Positions 7,542 through 14,847 are shown, counted from the first letter of the stretch. The stretch is 34,762 nucleotides of DNA from an uncultured Pseudomonadota bacterium (GCA_903861005.1 CAIOSP010000206.1:1-34762); one strand, 5' to 3'. A program made the numbers and translations. Notes: a model not told the origin generated them from the letters alone.

Positions 7542-8621
7542 TCAGGCCCGGCGACGTCGCAGGGCGAGCAGGGCGAGGGCGCCCGCGAGGACGGATCCCG
7601 CGCCGTTCGTGGTGGCGCAGCCGGTCTTGGCCGACGGCGCGGTGCACTCGGTCAGCTGCGTGGCGTTGGAGTCGTTGCAGTCGATCTTCTCGGAGTCCGG
7701 CAACCAGTTGCCGTCCGTGGGGACCGAGCAGCCGGGGTGCGTGATGTTCGGGTTGATGTACCCGTCCTCGTCCCAGTCCGCGTAGAAGATCTGGGCGTCG
7801 ACCGCCTGATCCTCGTCCACGATGCCGTCGCAGTTGTTGTCCGCGCCGTCGCAGACCTCGTCCGCCTCGGGGGAGATCTCCGCGGAGGAGTCATCGCAGT
7901 CGCCGCCATTGGCGATCGTCTTGGCCGGGTGGGAGCAGGTGTCCACCGCCGCGGCCTCTTCGCCGTAACCGTCCTTGTCCGCGTCCGGGTACCAGGTGTG
8001 GGTAGGCAGACCGTCGTCGACCAGGCTGTTGCAGTCCTGGTCGAAGTTGTCGCAGACCTCGGTCGCGTTGGGGTGCACGCCGTCCGCGTTGTCGTTGCAA
8101 TCGTCCATGGACGCCACGTACATGGCCGGCGCACACGCCGTGGACACGGTCAGCGTCTCGTCGTCGCTGCCGTAGCCGTCGTTGTCGAAGTCCGGGTGCC
8201 AGTTCTGCGCCGGGATGCCCTCGTTGATGTTGCCATCGCAGTCATTGTCGAGGCCGTCGCAGATCTCGGGCAGACCGGGCGACATGTTGGCGTTGGTGTC
8301 GAAGCAGTCGCCGTTCTCCAGCGACCAGGTCCCGGTGTTGATCGGCGGGAGCGGGTCGCCCGGACAGACCCGGCGCGTCTCGCTGTTCACGCCGTAGCCG
8401 TCGCTGTCGCGGTCGGCGTACCAAGTCTGCTTGGTGGGATCGGTCGTCCCGTCACAGTCGTCGTCGACGCCGTTGCAGACATCGGTGGCGCCCGGGTTGA
8501 TCGCCGGGTCATTGTCGTCGCAGTCGACGGCCGAGGAATACCCGTCACCGTCGGAGTCAGCGACGGCCCACGCGACCGACTGGATAGCGAAGGTGGCGAG
8601 GATGAGAGCGCTGCGGAACAT
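7542..8621 (-). CDS. secreted MopE-type metal-binding-repeat protein with MYXO-CTERM-like tail
   Basis: A 359-residue predicted exported protein. Signal peptide: FRSALILATFAIQSVAWA. It carries four full and one partial repeat of the putative metal-binding (MopE) type: an aspartate-rich D-x-DGDGY segment, a C-D-D-x-D block, then P-x-A-x-E/D-V-C-(D/N)-x-x-D-x-(D/N)-C-(D/N)-G. The Asp-rich loops resemble thrombospondin-type-3 calcium loops, and paired cysteines probably form disulphides. The C-terminus has Gly-Cys, a hydrophobic stretch (SVLAGALALLAL) and RRRR, as in MYXO-CTERM sorting signals of Myxococcota surface proteins. The start at 8621 is chosen over 8633 because GGAGG lies between them at correct spacing. 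Likely cell-surface; its ligand or role is unknown. Confidence 0.88.
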   Translation of the reverse strand: MFRSALILATFAIQSVAWAVADSDGDGYSSAVDCDDNDPAINPGATDVCNGVDDDCDGTTDPTKQTWYADRDSDGYGVNSETRRVCPGDPLPPINTGTWSLENGDCFDTNANMSPGLPEICDGLDNDCDGNINEGIPAQNWHPDFDNDGYGSDDETLTVSTACAPAMYVASMDDCNDNADGVHPNATEVCDNFDQDCNSLVDDGLPTHTWYPDADKDGYGEEAAAVDTCSHPAKTIANGGDCDDSSAEISPEADEVCDGADNNCDGIVDEDQAVDAQIFYADWDEDGYINPNITHPGCSVPTDGNWLPDSEKIDCNDSNATQLTECTAPSAKTGCATTNGAGSVLAGALALLALRRRRA

Positions 8622-8890
8622 CCGAACCTCCATTCTGCGGAAATACCACAGGTTGCGGCTGAGTGCCTGTCAAATCTCACGGTGGCCGACGTTTCTCCGC
8701 GAAGGGGCGCGGTTGGCGAGGCGACCGTGACACAAATGTCCTGGTTTGCCATGAGGCCAGACGATCCCGCGGTGGACGGGCTCCTCGGGCAACTTGAGGG
8801 CGGCGCCTACGGCGAGCAGCCCTGACAGCCCCGCCAGGATGGCAGGGCGCGCGGGCTCCTCGGTTTGCGTGGCTGTTTCTGGAAATGGTG
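8622..8890. other. intergenic region upstream of the MopE-repeat gene
   Basis: This stretch should carry the promoter of the minus-strand MopE-repeat gene. A minus-strand frame at 8670-8903 (77 codons) contains one hydrophobic stretch (PAILAGLSGLLAVGAALKL), but it has no ribosome-binding site and unusually AT-rich first codons. I regard it as unsupported. Confidence 0.4.
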
Positions 8891-8900
8891 TAGGATAAAT
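8891..8900 (+). promoter_or_regulatory. candidate -10 element of the orphan unit
   Basis: TAGGATAAAT is an AT-rich block in otherwise GC-rich DNA and resembles a sigma-70 -10 element. A possible -35 (TTGCGT, 8865-8870) is 20 nt upstream, which is longer than ideal. It would place a transcript start near 8905, about 245 nt before the end of the terminator. Confidence 0.3.
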
Positions 8901-8952
8901 CATGGGTTGCTTCGGTTCGGTCCTGGTTTGGACCTAGACCACCGCGACATGG

Positions 8953-9084
8953 ATGTCGCGATCTCGATGGGGAGAGCGCCGCTGCGAGAGGTCGCCCGAT
9001 CTATCGAAGGGCGAAACGATCGGTTTTAGCGTGATCGTGATGGCTGGCACGGCGTCTGCAATCGTCGCCCACGGAGACGCTTGA
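8953..9084 (+). CDS. possible small open frame inside the orphan transcript
   Basis: An ATG frame of 43 codons starting MSRSRWGERRC and ending ASAIVAHGDA, with its stop 30 nt before the terminator stem. There is no ribosome-binding site, and the start lies inside a predicted hairpin. It is recorded because it is the only plus-strand frame that could explain the terminator as the end of a coding gene. Confidence 0.15.
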   Translation: MSRSRWGERRCERSPDLSKGETIGFSVIVMAGTASAIVAHGDA

Positions 9085-9114
9085 GGCAGGGCACTGGCCC
9101 ACCGCAAGATCAGC

Positions 9115-9150
9115 GCGCCCGGTCCTTTGACCGGGCGCTCTTTCTTTCTG
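9115..9150 (+). terminator. Rho-independent terminator upstream of the FAD-oxidase operon
   Basis: GCGCCCGGTC (9115-9124), loop CTTT, GACCGGGCGC (9129-9138): a perfect 10-bp stem followed by TCTTTCTTTCT. The T-rich tail is only on the plus strand, so it ends plus-strand transcription arriving from about 8900-9110. Confidence 0.85.
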
Positions 9151-9225
9151 GCCTCGCGCTGCGGATGTCGCGCGACGTCGATGGATCCAGTGGTCCGGGG
9201 GCGAGGTGCTGCGCTAGAGCGCGCC

Positions 9226-11343
9226 ATGACCTTTCCAGACACCGTCGCCTCCAGCTCGTCTCCCCTCGATCGTCGCGCCGCCTCGCGCGATCTGCTGCCC
9301 AGCGGCACCCTCCACATGTGGCAGGATGAACCTCTGCCCGAGCCGGATCGCGTGTTCTGGCCCGAGGACGAGGCGGAGGTCGAGCAGGTGCTTCGCGCGG
9401 CCTCCGCGGCGGGCAAACCGGTCATCGCGTTCGGCGCGGGCAGCGGCGTGTGCGGGGCGGCCGCGGGTCGCGCCGGATCCTGGGTGGTCGATCTCAAGCG
9501 CCTGGATCAGATCGGGTCTGTGGATCCCACGACGTGGACCGTCGAGGTGGGCGCGGGCGTGAACGGGCAGGTGCTCGAGGACGCGCTCGCCGCTGCCGGC
9601 TGGACGCTCGGGCACTCGCCGTCGTCGATAGGCTGCTCGACGGTGGGCGGCTGGATCGCCGCGCGCAGCGCGGGCCAGTTCAGCGGAAAGTACGGCGTCG
9701 TCGAGGACATGGTCGTCGGCGTGGACGCGGTGTCGGTGGGCGAGGGCGCCTTCCACGTGGGCGTCGCCGGGAGCCAGAGCCCGTCACGCCGCGGGCCCGA
9801 CGCCTGGATGGATCTGCTGCTTGGATCCGAGGGCACGCTGATGGTGATCACGCGCGCGCGGCTGCGCGTCCGGCCGATCGCCAAGGCGCGCTGGCTCCGC
9901 GGCTACCGCATGCCGTCGGTCGAGGTCGCGTTCGACGCCATGCGCGAGCTGATGCAGGCCGAGCTTTGGCCCGCCGCGGTCCGCCTCTACGATCCGGTCG
10001 ACACCCTGATCGGCGGGCGCACCAAGCCCAAGGCCGACCACGGCGCGGCGGAGGACCACGAGTCCTTCCTGCGGAGCTGGATCAAGTCGGTCGACGGCAT
10101 CGACGGGATCCACAAGCGCAGCCTGGTGCTGCCGCTCTCGCTGCCTGGTCTGCTCAACAAGGTCGCGAATCGCTTCGCCACCGGCTGCCTGCTGATCGTC
10201 GGCTGGGAGGGCGAGCCCGGCGTGGTCGAGGCCGCGTCGACCGTCGGCCACAAGCTGATCTGCGCGCACGGCGAGGACCTGGGCCACGAGCCCGGCCAGC
10301 GCTGGTACGACTCGCGCCACGCGGTCTCCTACAAGCTGATGCCGGTGTTTCAGCGCGGCGGCTTCGCGGACACCATGGAGGTCGCGGCCCGCTGGTCGGT
10401 GCTGCCGCGGACCTACCACGCGGTCCGAAAGGCCGTGTCGCCGCACGCGTTCGTCATGGCCCACTTCAGCCACGTCTACCCTGAGGGGGGCAGCATCTAC
10501 TTCTCCTTCGCGGCGCGCGGCGATCAAGGTACCTACGCGCGCGTGTGGGCGGCGGCGATGGACGCCGTGCTCGCGAGCGGCGCCACGGTCACCCATCACC
10601 ACGGCGTGGGCTCGCTCAAGGCCAAACACGCCGCGAGCGAGGTCGGCCCGGCGATCGTCGGCTGGAAGCAGGCGCGCGCGCAGCACGACCCGCAGGGCGT
10701 GATGAACCCGGGCCGTCTGTTCGTGGAGGGTGAGCCGACGCCGCCGCCGTCGCTGGCGCTCGACCCGTCGGACGGGCTGATCTTCACGGCGCCCGGGCCC
10801 CAGGACCCGTCCATTCAGGCGCGCGCGCTCTGGCCGTGGACCCACCTGCCGAGCCCCCCGCGTTGGCAGCGTCACGCGTGGCAGACCGGCTGGGTGGACG
10901 TGACAGGACAGATCGGTGGCGTCGCGTGTGCGCTCGGACGAGGGCCGCGCAGCGCCACCGGGCCGGACCTTCGCCCGACGCTGGCGGAGCACGGCGCCGA
11001 GCTGGCGTGCACCGTGGGCCTCGCCGTCGACGGGCCCCGCTGGATGGGCGAGACGCGCGGGGCGTCCCCCTGGGCGATCGCGCAGGCCATCCTTCGCGCC
11101 GACCTGCGGCCCTCCATGATGGGTGTGGTGGACGGCGCGCTGCTCGTGGGCTTCCGCGGGCCCGCGGCCGCGGCCTTTGGCGCCCTGGCGTCGTCGGTGG
11201 TGGCGGGAGGCCTGTCGGAGCGCGCGTGGACGGTCGTGCCGATCCCCGCGGAGACCCTGTTCCCCTGCGAGGCTGGTGATCCCCGCGTGACCTGGGTGAC
11301 GTCCGAGCGGGCCTTCCGCCCGCGCGAGGTGGCCGATGTCTGA
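9226..11343 (+). CDS. FAD-linked oxidase, alkylglycerone-phosphate-synthase/GlcD-like, with C-terminal extension
   Basis: A 705-residue flavoenzyme. The N-terminal PCMH-type FAD domain contains VIAFGAGSGVCGA, then SPSSIGCSTVGGWIAARSAGQFS and GKYGVVEDMVVG. A FAD-oxidase C-terminal domain follows, with HHHGVG (residues 457-462) and the closing motif DPQGVMNPGRLF. The SSI-CST-GGWIA-RSAGQ block and the triple His resemble alkylglycerone-phosphate synthase, which makes the ether bond of ether lipids. GlcD and D-lactate dehydrogenases share the fold. After a Pro-rich linker at about residue 503 comes an unassigned domain of about 200 residues. The ATG at 9226 is chosen; the frame is open to 9127, but that part overlaps the terminator. 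It overlaps the Fe-S gene by 8 nt. An ether-lipid role is inferred from motif and from the lipid kinase in the operon. Confidence 0.8.
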   Translation: MTFPDTVASSSSPLDRRAASRDLLPSGTLHMWQDEPLPEPDRVFWPEDEAEVEQVLRAASAAGKPVIAFGAGSGVCGAAAGRAGSWVVDLKRLDQIGSVDPTTWTVEVGAGVNGQVLEDALAAAGWTLGHSPSSIGCSTVGGWIAARSAGQFSGKYGVVEDMVVGVDAVSVGEGAFHVGVAGSQSPSRRGPDAWMDLLLGSEGTLMVITRARLRVRPIAKARWLRGYRMPSVEVAFDAMRELMQAELWPAAVRLYDPVDTLIGGRTKPKADHGAAEDHESFLRSWIKSVDGIDGIHKRSLVLPLSLPGLLNKVANRFATGCLLIVGWEGEPGVVEAASTVGHKLICAHGEDLGHEPGQRWYDSRHAVSYKLMPVFQRGGFADTMEVAARWSVLPRTYHAVRKAVSPHAFVMAHFSHVYPEGGSIYFSFAARGDQGTYARVWAAAMDAVLASGATVTHHHGVGSLKAKHAASEVGPAIVGWKQARAQHDPQGVMNPGRLFVEGEPTPPPSLALDPSDGLIFTAPGPQDPSIQARALWPWTHLPSPPRWQRHAWQTGWVDVTGQIGGVACALGRGPRSATGPDLRPTLAEHGAELACTVGLAVDGPRWMGETRGASPWAIAQAILRADLRPSMMGVVDGALLVGFRGPAAAAFGALASSVVAGGLSERAWTVVPIPAETLFPCEAGDPRVTWVTSERAFRPREVADV

Positions 11344-12103
11344 GCCGCTCTCCACCTGCGCGCTCTGCCCGCGCCTGTGCCGCTTCGCCTGCCCAGTGGC
11401 CAACGGCACCAGCCGCGAGGCCGCCGTGCCCGGCACGATCGCCGGCGTGCTGCTCGCGTGGTCGCGCGGCACGGTCGACAACGCGATCGCCCGCGAGGCG
11501 GCGCTGCTGTGCTCGGACTGCGGTCGGTGCCAGCACGTCTGCCATCTGCACCACCCGCTGCCCGATCTGATCGCCGAGGCGCGAGCGAGCTTGGCGCCCG
11601 TAGTGGTGTCGGGGATCGGCTCGGTCGAAGGCGAGGGAGCCCTGGTCGCGATCGAGACCGACGACCGGGCCTGGTCCGCCGCGCTGGCGTCGCGCCTGGG
11701 TGAGCCGGTCGCGAAGCTCCGCACGCCGGACGCGCTCGGCGGCGAGGCGCGTCGGGCGCAGGGCTGGGAGGCGCGGCGGGACTCGCTGCGCGCGCAGCTG
11801 AAGGGACGCACCGCGGTCGTGGCGCATGGCGCTGCGGCCCGCGTGCTCGACGAGGCCGGCGTGACCTGGCGCTGGCTGCACGACGCCCTGGGCGTGCCGG
11901 CCGCGCCAAGCTGCGTGGGCGGCGCGTTGACCTGTTGCGGAGGCGCGGACGCGCTACAGACAGGTCATTCCGCCGATGCGACGCGGCTTGCGTCGCGGTG
12001 GGGCGTGGACGGCATCCTGGCGGATGCGCGCTGCGGCGCGCACCTCAAGGCCAAGGGGCGTGTGGTGGTGGACGTGATCGACCAGCTGCTGGAGCGCACA
12101 TGA
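11336..12103 (+). CDS. Fe-S cluster protein with GlcF-like N-terminus
   Basis: A 255-residue protein with two Cys groups near the N-terminus: CALCPRLCRFACP (C-x2-C-x3-C-x3-CP) and CSDCGRCQHVCHLHHP (C-x2-C-x2-C-x3-C). They can ligate two [4Fe-4S] clusters as in GlcF or heterodisulfide-reductase-type electron carriers. A C-terminal CVGG-x4-CCGGAD segment followed by DARCGAHL looks like a single degenerate CCG-type motif. It is much shorter than GlcF (about 400 residues). It is translationally coupled to the FAD oxidase (8-nt overlap; GAGG 6 nt before the ATG) and overlaps the lipid kinase (ATGA). Likely the electron-transfer partner of the flavoprotein. Confidence 0.78.
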   Translation: MSEPLSTCALCPRLCRFACPVANGTSREAAVPGTIAGVLLAWSRGTVDNAIAREAALLCSDCGRCQHVCHLHHPLPDLIAEARASLAPVVVSGIGSVEGEGALVAIETDDRAWSAALASRLGEPVAKLRTPDALGGEARRAQGWEARRDSLRAQLKGRTAVVAHGAAARVLDEAGVTWRWLHDALGVPAAPSCVGGALTCCGGADALQTGHSADATRLASRWGVDGILADARCGAHLKAKGRVVVDVIDQLLERT

Positions 12104-13041
12104 CCGGACCCGTGGTGCTCGTGGTGAACCCCCAATCGGCGGCGGGCCGCACCGGTCGTCGGCTGCACGAGCTGGAGGCGCTCGCCAAGGCGGCGTTCGG
12201 CTCGGCCGACGTGCGCGCCACGGTGGGCCGCGGGGACGGGCGACGCCTGGCGATCGAGGCGGTCCAGGAGGGCGCAGAGCTGGTGATCGCGGTCGGCGGT
12301 GACGGCACGGCGAGCGAGGTCGTCGACGGGCTGATGCTGGCCGGCGCGCGCGACACCGCGTTCGCGTTGATCCCCGCGGGCACCGGGTCCGATCTAGCGA
12401 AGACGCTGGGGATGCCCAAGAAGTGGCCCGCGGCGGTGAAGGCCATCCAGCAGTCCACGGCCGTCCCGACCGACGTGCTGTTCGGCAGCTTCTCACAGCC
12501 GGACGGCTCCACGCGCACGCGGCACGGCATCAACGTGATCGGCGTAGGCATGGCCGGTGAGGTGGTGCGCCGCGTGAACGAGGGCACCAAGGTGCTCGGC
12601 GGTCAGGTCACGTTCCTCGCGGCCACCGTGCGCACGATGCTCGCGTGGAACGCGCCCGAGGTCAGCTTTCGCTGGGTCGACGCGGACGGCGTCGAGGGCT
12701 CGTGGAACGGCAAGCTCACCAACGCGTTCATCGCGAACGGCCGCTACTGCGGCGGCGGCATGCTCGTCGGCCCGCAGTCCACCATGCGCGACGGCCTGCT
12801 CGACATCATCGTGATCCCCGACATGCCGGTGGCGCGCTTGATCGCGAACACGGCGGGCCTCTACAACGGGCAGATCGCCAAGACGCCGGGCGTGCTGTCG
12901 ATGCGCGTGAAGAAGTTCAGCGCCACGACGCGCGGCCGCTTCGTCCCCTGCGACATTGACGGCGAGCAGCCCGGAGGCCTCTCGATGGAGGTCGAGGTGC
13001 TGCGTGACGCGCTGCGCGTGCGCGCGCCCGGCAACCCGTAG
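12100..13041 (+). CDS. diacylglycerol-kinase-family lipid kinase
   Basis: A 313-residue protein of the DAGK-catalytic/YegS-BmrU family. It starts TGPVVLVVNPQSAAGRTGRR, with the nucleotide-binding VGGDGTASEVVDGL motif, then IPAGTGSDLAKTLGMP, and a C-terminal domain with NGRYCGGGMLVGP and the ending CDIDGE motif. These enzymes phosphorylate diacylglycerol, related lipids or sphingoid bases at the inner membrane face. The ATG at 12100 overlaps the previous stop (ATGA), with GGAG 5 nt upstream. The operon with an AGPS-like flavoenzyme suggests it handles alkyl- or diacyl-glycerol lipids, but the acceptor cannot be read from sequence. Confidence 0.9.
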   Translation: MTGPVVLVVNPQSAAGRTGRRLHELEALAKAAFGSADVRATVGRGDGRRLAIEAVQEGAELVIAVGGDGTASEVVDGLMLAGARDTAFALIPAGTGSDLAKTLGMPKKWPAAVKAIQQSTAVPTDVLFGSFSQPDGSTRTRHGINVIGVGMAGEVVRRVNEGTKVLGGQVTFLAATVRTMLAWNAPEVSFRWVDADGVEGSWNGKLTNAFIANGRYCGGGMLVGPQSTMRDGLLDIIVIPDMPVARLIANTAGLYNGQIAKTPGVLSMRVKKFSATTRGRFVPCDIDGEQPGGLSMEVEVLRDALRVRAPGNP

Positions 13042-13398
13042 CTGACGCGATCCTGACGCGGCGGGGAACCTCATCGTTCATCGCCGAAACGAGCGCGGCT
13101 CGTGCAGCGATTCGTGTCTTTGATCGGCCTTCAACGCCGTTGTTCGTAGTCGTCTGATCTGCGAGGATCGCGGCAGATACGCCATCCTCGCGGTGTATAC
13201 GTGGAATTGCGACGCCGGAGCGGAAAAAAACTTCCCCTTCGGACTTGCCGAAAGCGGCGGGGCTCCGTACATACGGCCCGCCCCGGGGACACGCTCGCGG
13301 GCGCCTGCAACCCAGACTTCTCGGCGTGATGTCGCGGCGGTCCTGCGGGCGCACTCGGTTCCACGCAACGTCCCCATTACCCTGGAGCACGACTCTCG
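13042..13398 (+). promoter_or_regulatory. upstream region of the HU genes with inverted repeats
   Basis: A 357-bp region with no convincing gene. It holds an 8-bp perfect inverted repeat GCGAGGAT/ATCCTCGC (13161-13168 and 13184-13191), a CGGAGC/GCTCCG pair (13216-13221 and 13262-13267) enclosing an A7 tract and a TTCGG/CCGAA hairpin. HU genes are often strongly expressed and autoregulated. No clear -35/-10 pair was found. Confidence 0.45.
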
Positions 13399-13674
13399 AT
13401 GAACAAGGCCGACCTGACCGAGGTCCTCGCGGAGCGCGCCGGCATCCCCAAGGTGCGCGCAGCCCACTACATCAACATCCTCACCACGACGATCCAGGAC
13501 GCCCTTGTCCAGGAAGAGAAGGTGACGATCTCCGACTTCGGCACGTTCACCGTGTCCAAGCGCCGTGGCTTCAAGGGCCACAACCCCAAGAACGGCGACG
13601 CGATGCAGGTGCCCGAGCGCCGCATCCCCGTGTTCCGCGCCGGCAAGGCCCTCAAGAAGGGCCTGAACGACTGA
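13399..13674 (+). CDS. HU-family nucleoid DNA-binding protein, copy 1
   Basis: A 91-residue HU/IHF-family protein. It starts MNKADLTEVLAERAGIPK and has the dimer-core segment EEKVTISDFGTFTV followed by the DNA-contacting arm KRRGFKGHNPKNGDAMQVPERR and the closing PVFRAGKALKKGLND. HU dimers bend and compact DNA without much sequence preference; the arm lacks insertions, and the length is standard. GGAG lies 11 nt before the ATG. A paralogue follows 70 nt downstream. The spacer contains a GCGAGCG/CGCTCGC inverted repeat (13678-13684 and 13704-13710) that may modulate read-through. Confidence 0.95.
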   Translation: MNKADLTEVLAERAGIPKVRAAHYINILTTTIQDALVQEEKVTISDFGTFTVSKRRGFKGHNPKNGDAMQVPERRIPVFRAGKALKKGLND

Positions 13675-13744
13675 TCCGCGAGCGGTCGCTAGACGGCCGC
13701 ACGCGCTCGCTGCTCCCTGAACTCACACCCTCGATGGAGATCTT

Positions 13745-14020
13745 ATGAACAAGGCGGACCTCACTGAAGTCCTCGCGAACAAGGCTGGCATCCCCAAGGT
13801 GCGCGCGGCCAGCTACATCAACATCATCACCGACGCGATCCAGGACGCGCTGAAGAACGACGAGAAGGTCACGATCTCCGACTTCGGCACCTTCACCGTC
13901 TCGCAACGCCGCGCTTTCTCGGGCCACAACCCCAAGAACGGCACCGTGATGAAGGTCCCGGCTCGTCGCATCCCCGTGTTCCGTTCAGGCAAGGGCCTGA
14001 AGGGCGCGCTGAACGCGTGA
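13745..14020 (+). CDS. HU-family nucleoid DNA-binding protein, copy 2
   Basis: A 91-residue paralogue of the preceding HU, sharing the N-terminal helix, the EKVTISDFGTFTV core and the closing RRIPVFR motif. It differs mainly in helix 2 (NIITDAIQDALKNDE) and the arm (RRAFSGHNPKNGTVMKVPARR). GGAG lies 5 nt before the ATG. Tandem duplication is the simplest origin; the two could form homo- or heterodimers. A strong terminator follows. Confidence 0.95.
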   Translation: MNKADLTEVLANKAGIPKVRAASYINIITDAIQDALKNDEKVTISDFGTFTVSQRRAFSGHNPKNGTVMKVPARRIPVFRSGKGLKGALNA

Positions 14021-14025
14021 TCTCC

Positions 14026-14098
14026 GCGGGGGCTCACGCTCCCGTTCGTCCCGCGAGCCCCCGCCGGTCTTTGGACCGCGCGGGGGCTTTCGTCTTTC
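14026..14098 (+). terminator. terminator of the HU operon with a competing upstream hairpin
   Basis: The terminator stem runs from AGCCCCCGCCGGTC (14056-14069), loop TTTG, to GACCG-(bulged C)-GCGGGGGCT (14074-14088), about 14 bp, followed by TTTCGTCTTT. Upstream, GCGGGGGCTC (14026-14035) can pair instead with GAGCCCCCGC (14055-14064), the 5' arm of the terminator. The two structures are mutually exclusive. Confidence 0.8.
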
Positions 14099-14223
14099 AG
14101 GGACTGTTTGCCGAGTTCGTCGCGGCCTGTCGCTGGACCTTCTTTTTCTGTCCCTCCGCGTGCAGGGCGTGGAACGGCGCGACGGGCCGATTAAGAGTCC
14201 CGCTTGGTTCCAGGGAGGTCCCG

Positions 14224-14847
14224 ATGTTGAACGGTGTACGGCTCGTTGCGGCTGAGACCGACACGCGCCACGTGCGTCTCGCCGCAGAGGCGCGCCTTCC
14301 TTCTCGCTTCGGCACCTTCAAGGTCGTCGGGTTCGAGTCGGAGGACGGCAAGGAGCACGCGGCCATCGTGAAGGGCGACGTGCGCGGCGCGAGCCACGTG
14401 CCGCTGCGCGTGCACAGCGAGTGCTTCACCGGCGACGTCATGGGATCGCTCAAGTGCGACTGCCGCGACCAGCTCCAGGCCGCGCTGACCTTCATCGAGG
14501 GCCAGGAGTGCGGCGTCGTGCTCTACCTGCGCCAGGAGGGCCGCGGCATCGGCCTCACCAACAAGATCCGCGCCTACGCCCTGCAGGACTCCGGTATGGA
14601 CACCGTCGAGGCCAACCATGCGCTCGGCTTCGCGGACGACCTCCGCCGCTATGACGTCGCCGCCGACATGATCGCCGAGCTCGGCATCGAGTCGATCGTG
14701 CTGATCACGAACAACCCGAACAAGGTCGACGGCCTGCGCGGCTACGGCGTGAACGTCGCGGACCGCATCCCGCTCAAGATCGAGGCCAACGCCCACAACG
14801 CGTTCTACCTTGACACCAAGAAGCGCCGCTCCGGCCACCTTCTCTAG
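14224..14847 (+). CDS. ribA: GTP cyclohydrolase II (riboflavin biosynthesis)
   Basis: A 207-residue RibA. It converts GTP to 2,5-diamino-6-ribosylamino-4(3H)-pyrimidinone 5'-phosphate, the first step of flavin synthesis. Seen: the zinc ligand region HSECFTGDVMGSLKCDCRDQ with three Cys, the catalytic stretch LYLRQEGRGIGLTNKIRAY, and TNNPNKVDGLRGYGV. It is a stand-alone enzyme without the RibB (DHBP synthase) half found in many bacteria. The frame opens at 14017, but the ATG at 14224 follows GGGAGG at proper spacing and matches family length. No FMN riboswitch was recognised upstream. Convergent with rsmE. Confidence 0.93.
   Translation: MLNGVRLVAAETDTRHVRLAAEARLPSRFGTFKVVGFESEDGKEHAAIVKGDVRGASHVPLRVHSECFTGDVMGSLKCDCRDQLQAALTFIEGQECGVVLYLRQEGRGIGLTNKIRAYALQDSGMDTVEANHALGFADDLRRYDVAADMIAELGIESIVLITNNPNKVDGLRGYGVNVADRIPLKIEANAHNAFYLDTKKRRSGHLL

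Larger units (their letters stand above)
8905..9150 (+). ncRNA. candidate structured RNA or leader ending in an intrinsic terminator
   Basis: No recognised gene precedes the strong plus-strand terminator at 9115-9150, so it implies a short transcript here. Predicted stems: GGTCC/GGACC (8919-8934), CGCGACA/TGTCGCG (8943-8960), CCGATC/GATCGG (8996-9001 with 9018-9023) and GCGTCT/AGACGC (9052-9057 with 9075-9080). It could be a trans-acting small RNA or a cis-acting leader or attenuator for the FAD-oxidase operon that begins 76 nt after the terminator. No known riboswitch class is recognised. The 5' end is a guess from the candidate -10 element. Confidence 0.4.

Noticed and set aside
8670-8903. 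Minus-strand frame of 77 codons with one hydrophobic stretch.
   Set aside because: No ribosome-binding site, AT-rich first codons unlike the genome, and its start overlaps the candidate plus-strand promoter.
8970-9017. Glycine-riboswitch-like blocks (GGGGAGAG and CGAAGGGCGAAAC) upstream of the FAD-oxidase operon.
   Set aside because: The conserved CTCTCAGG and GGACAG parts are missing and the first stem does not pair well. The match is too partial to call the class.
9784-11811. Long minus-strand open frame (675 codons) opposite the FAD oxidase.
   Set aside because: A shadow of high-GC codon bias. The plus strand carries clear motifs and the translation is Arg/Ala/Gly low-complexity.
13193-13402. 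Plus-strand frame of 69 codons before the first HU gene.
   Set aside because: GTG start without ribosome-binding site; it runs through inverted repeats and into the HU gene and has no recognisable features.
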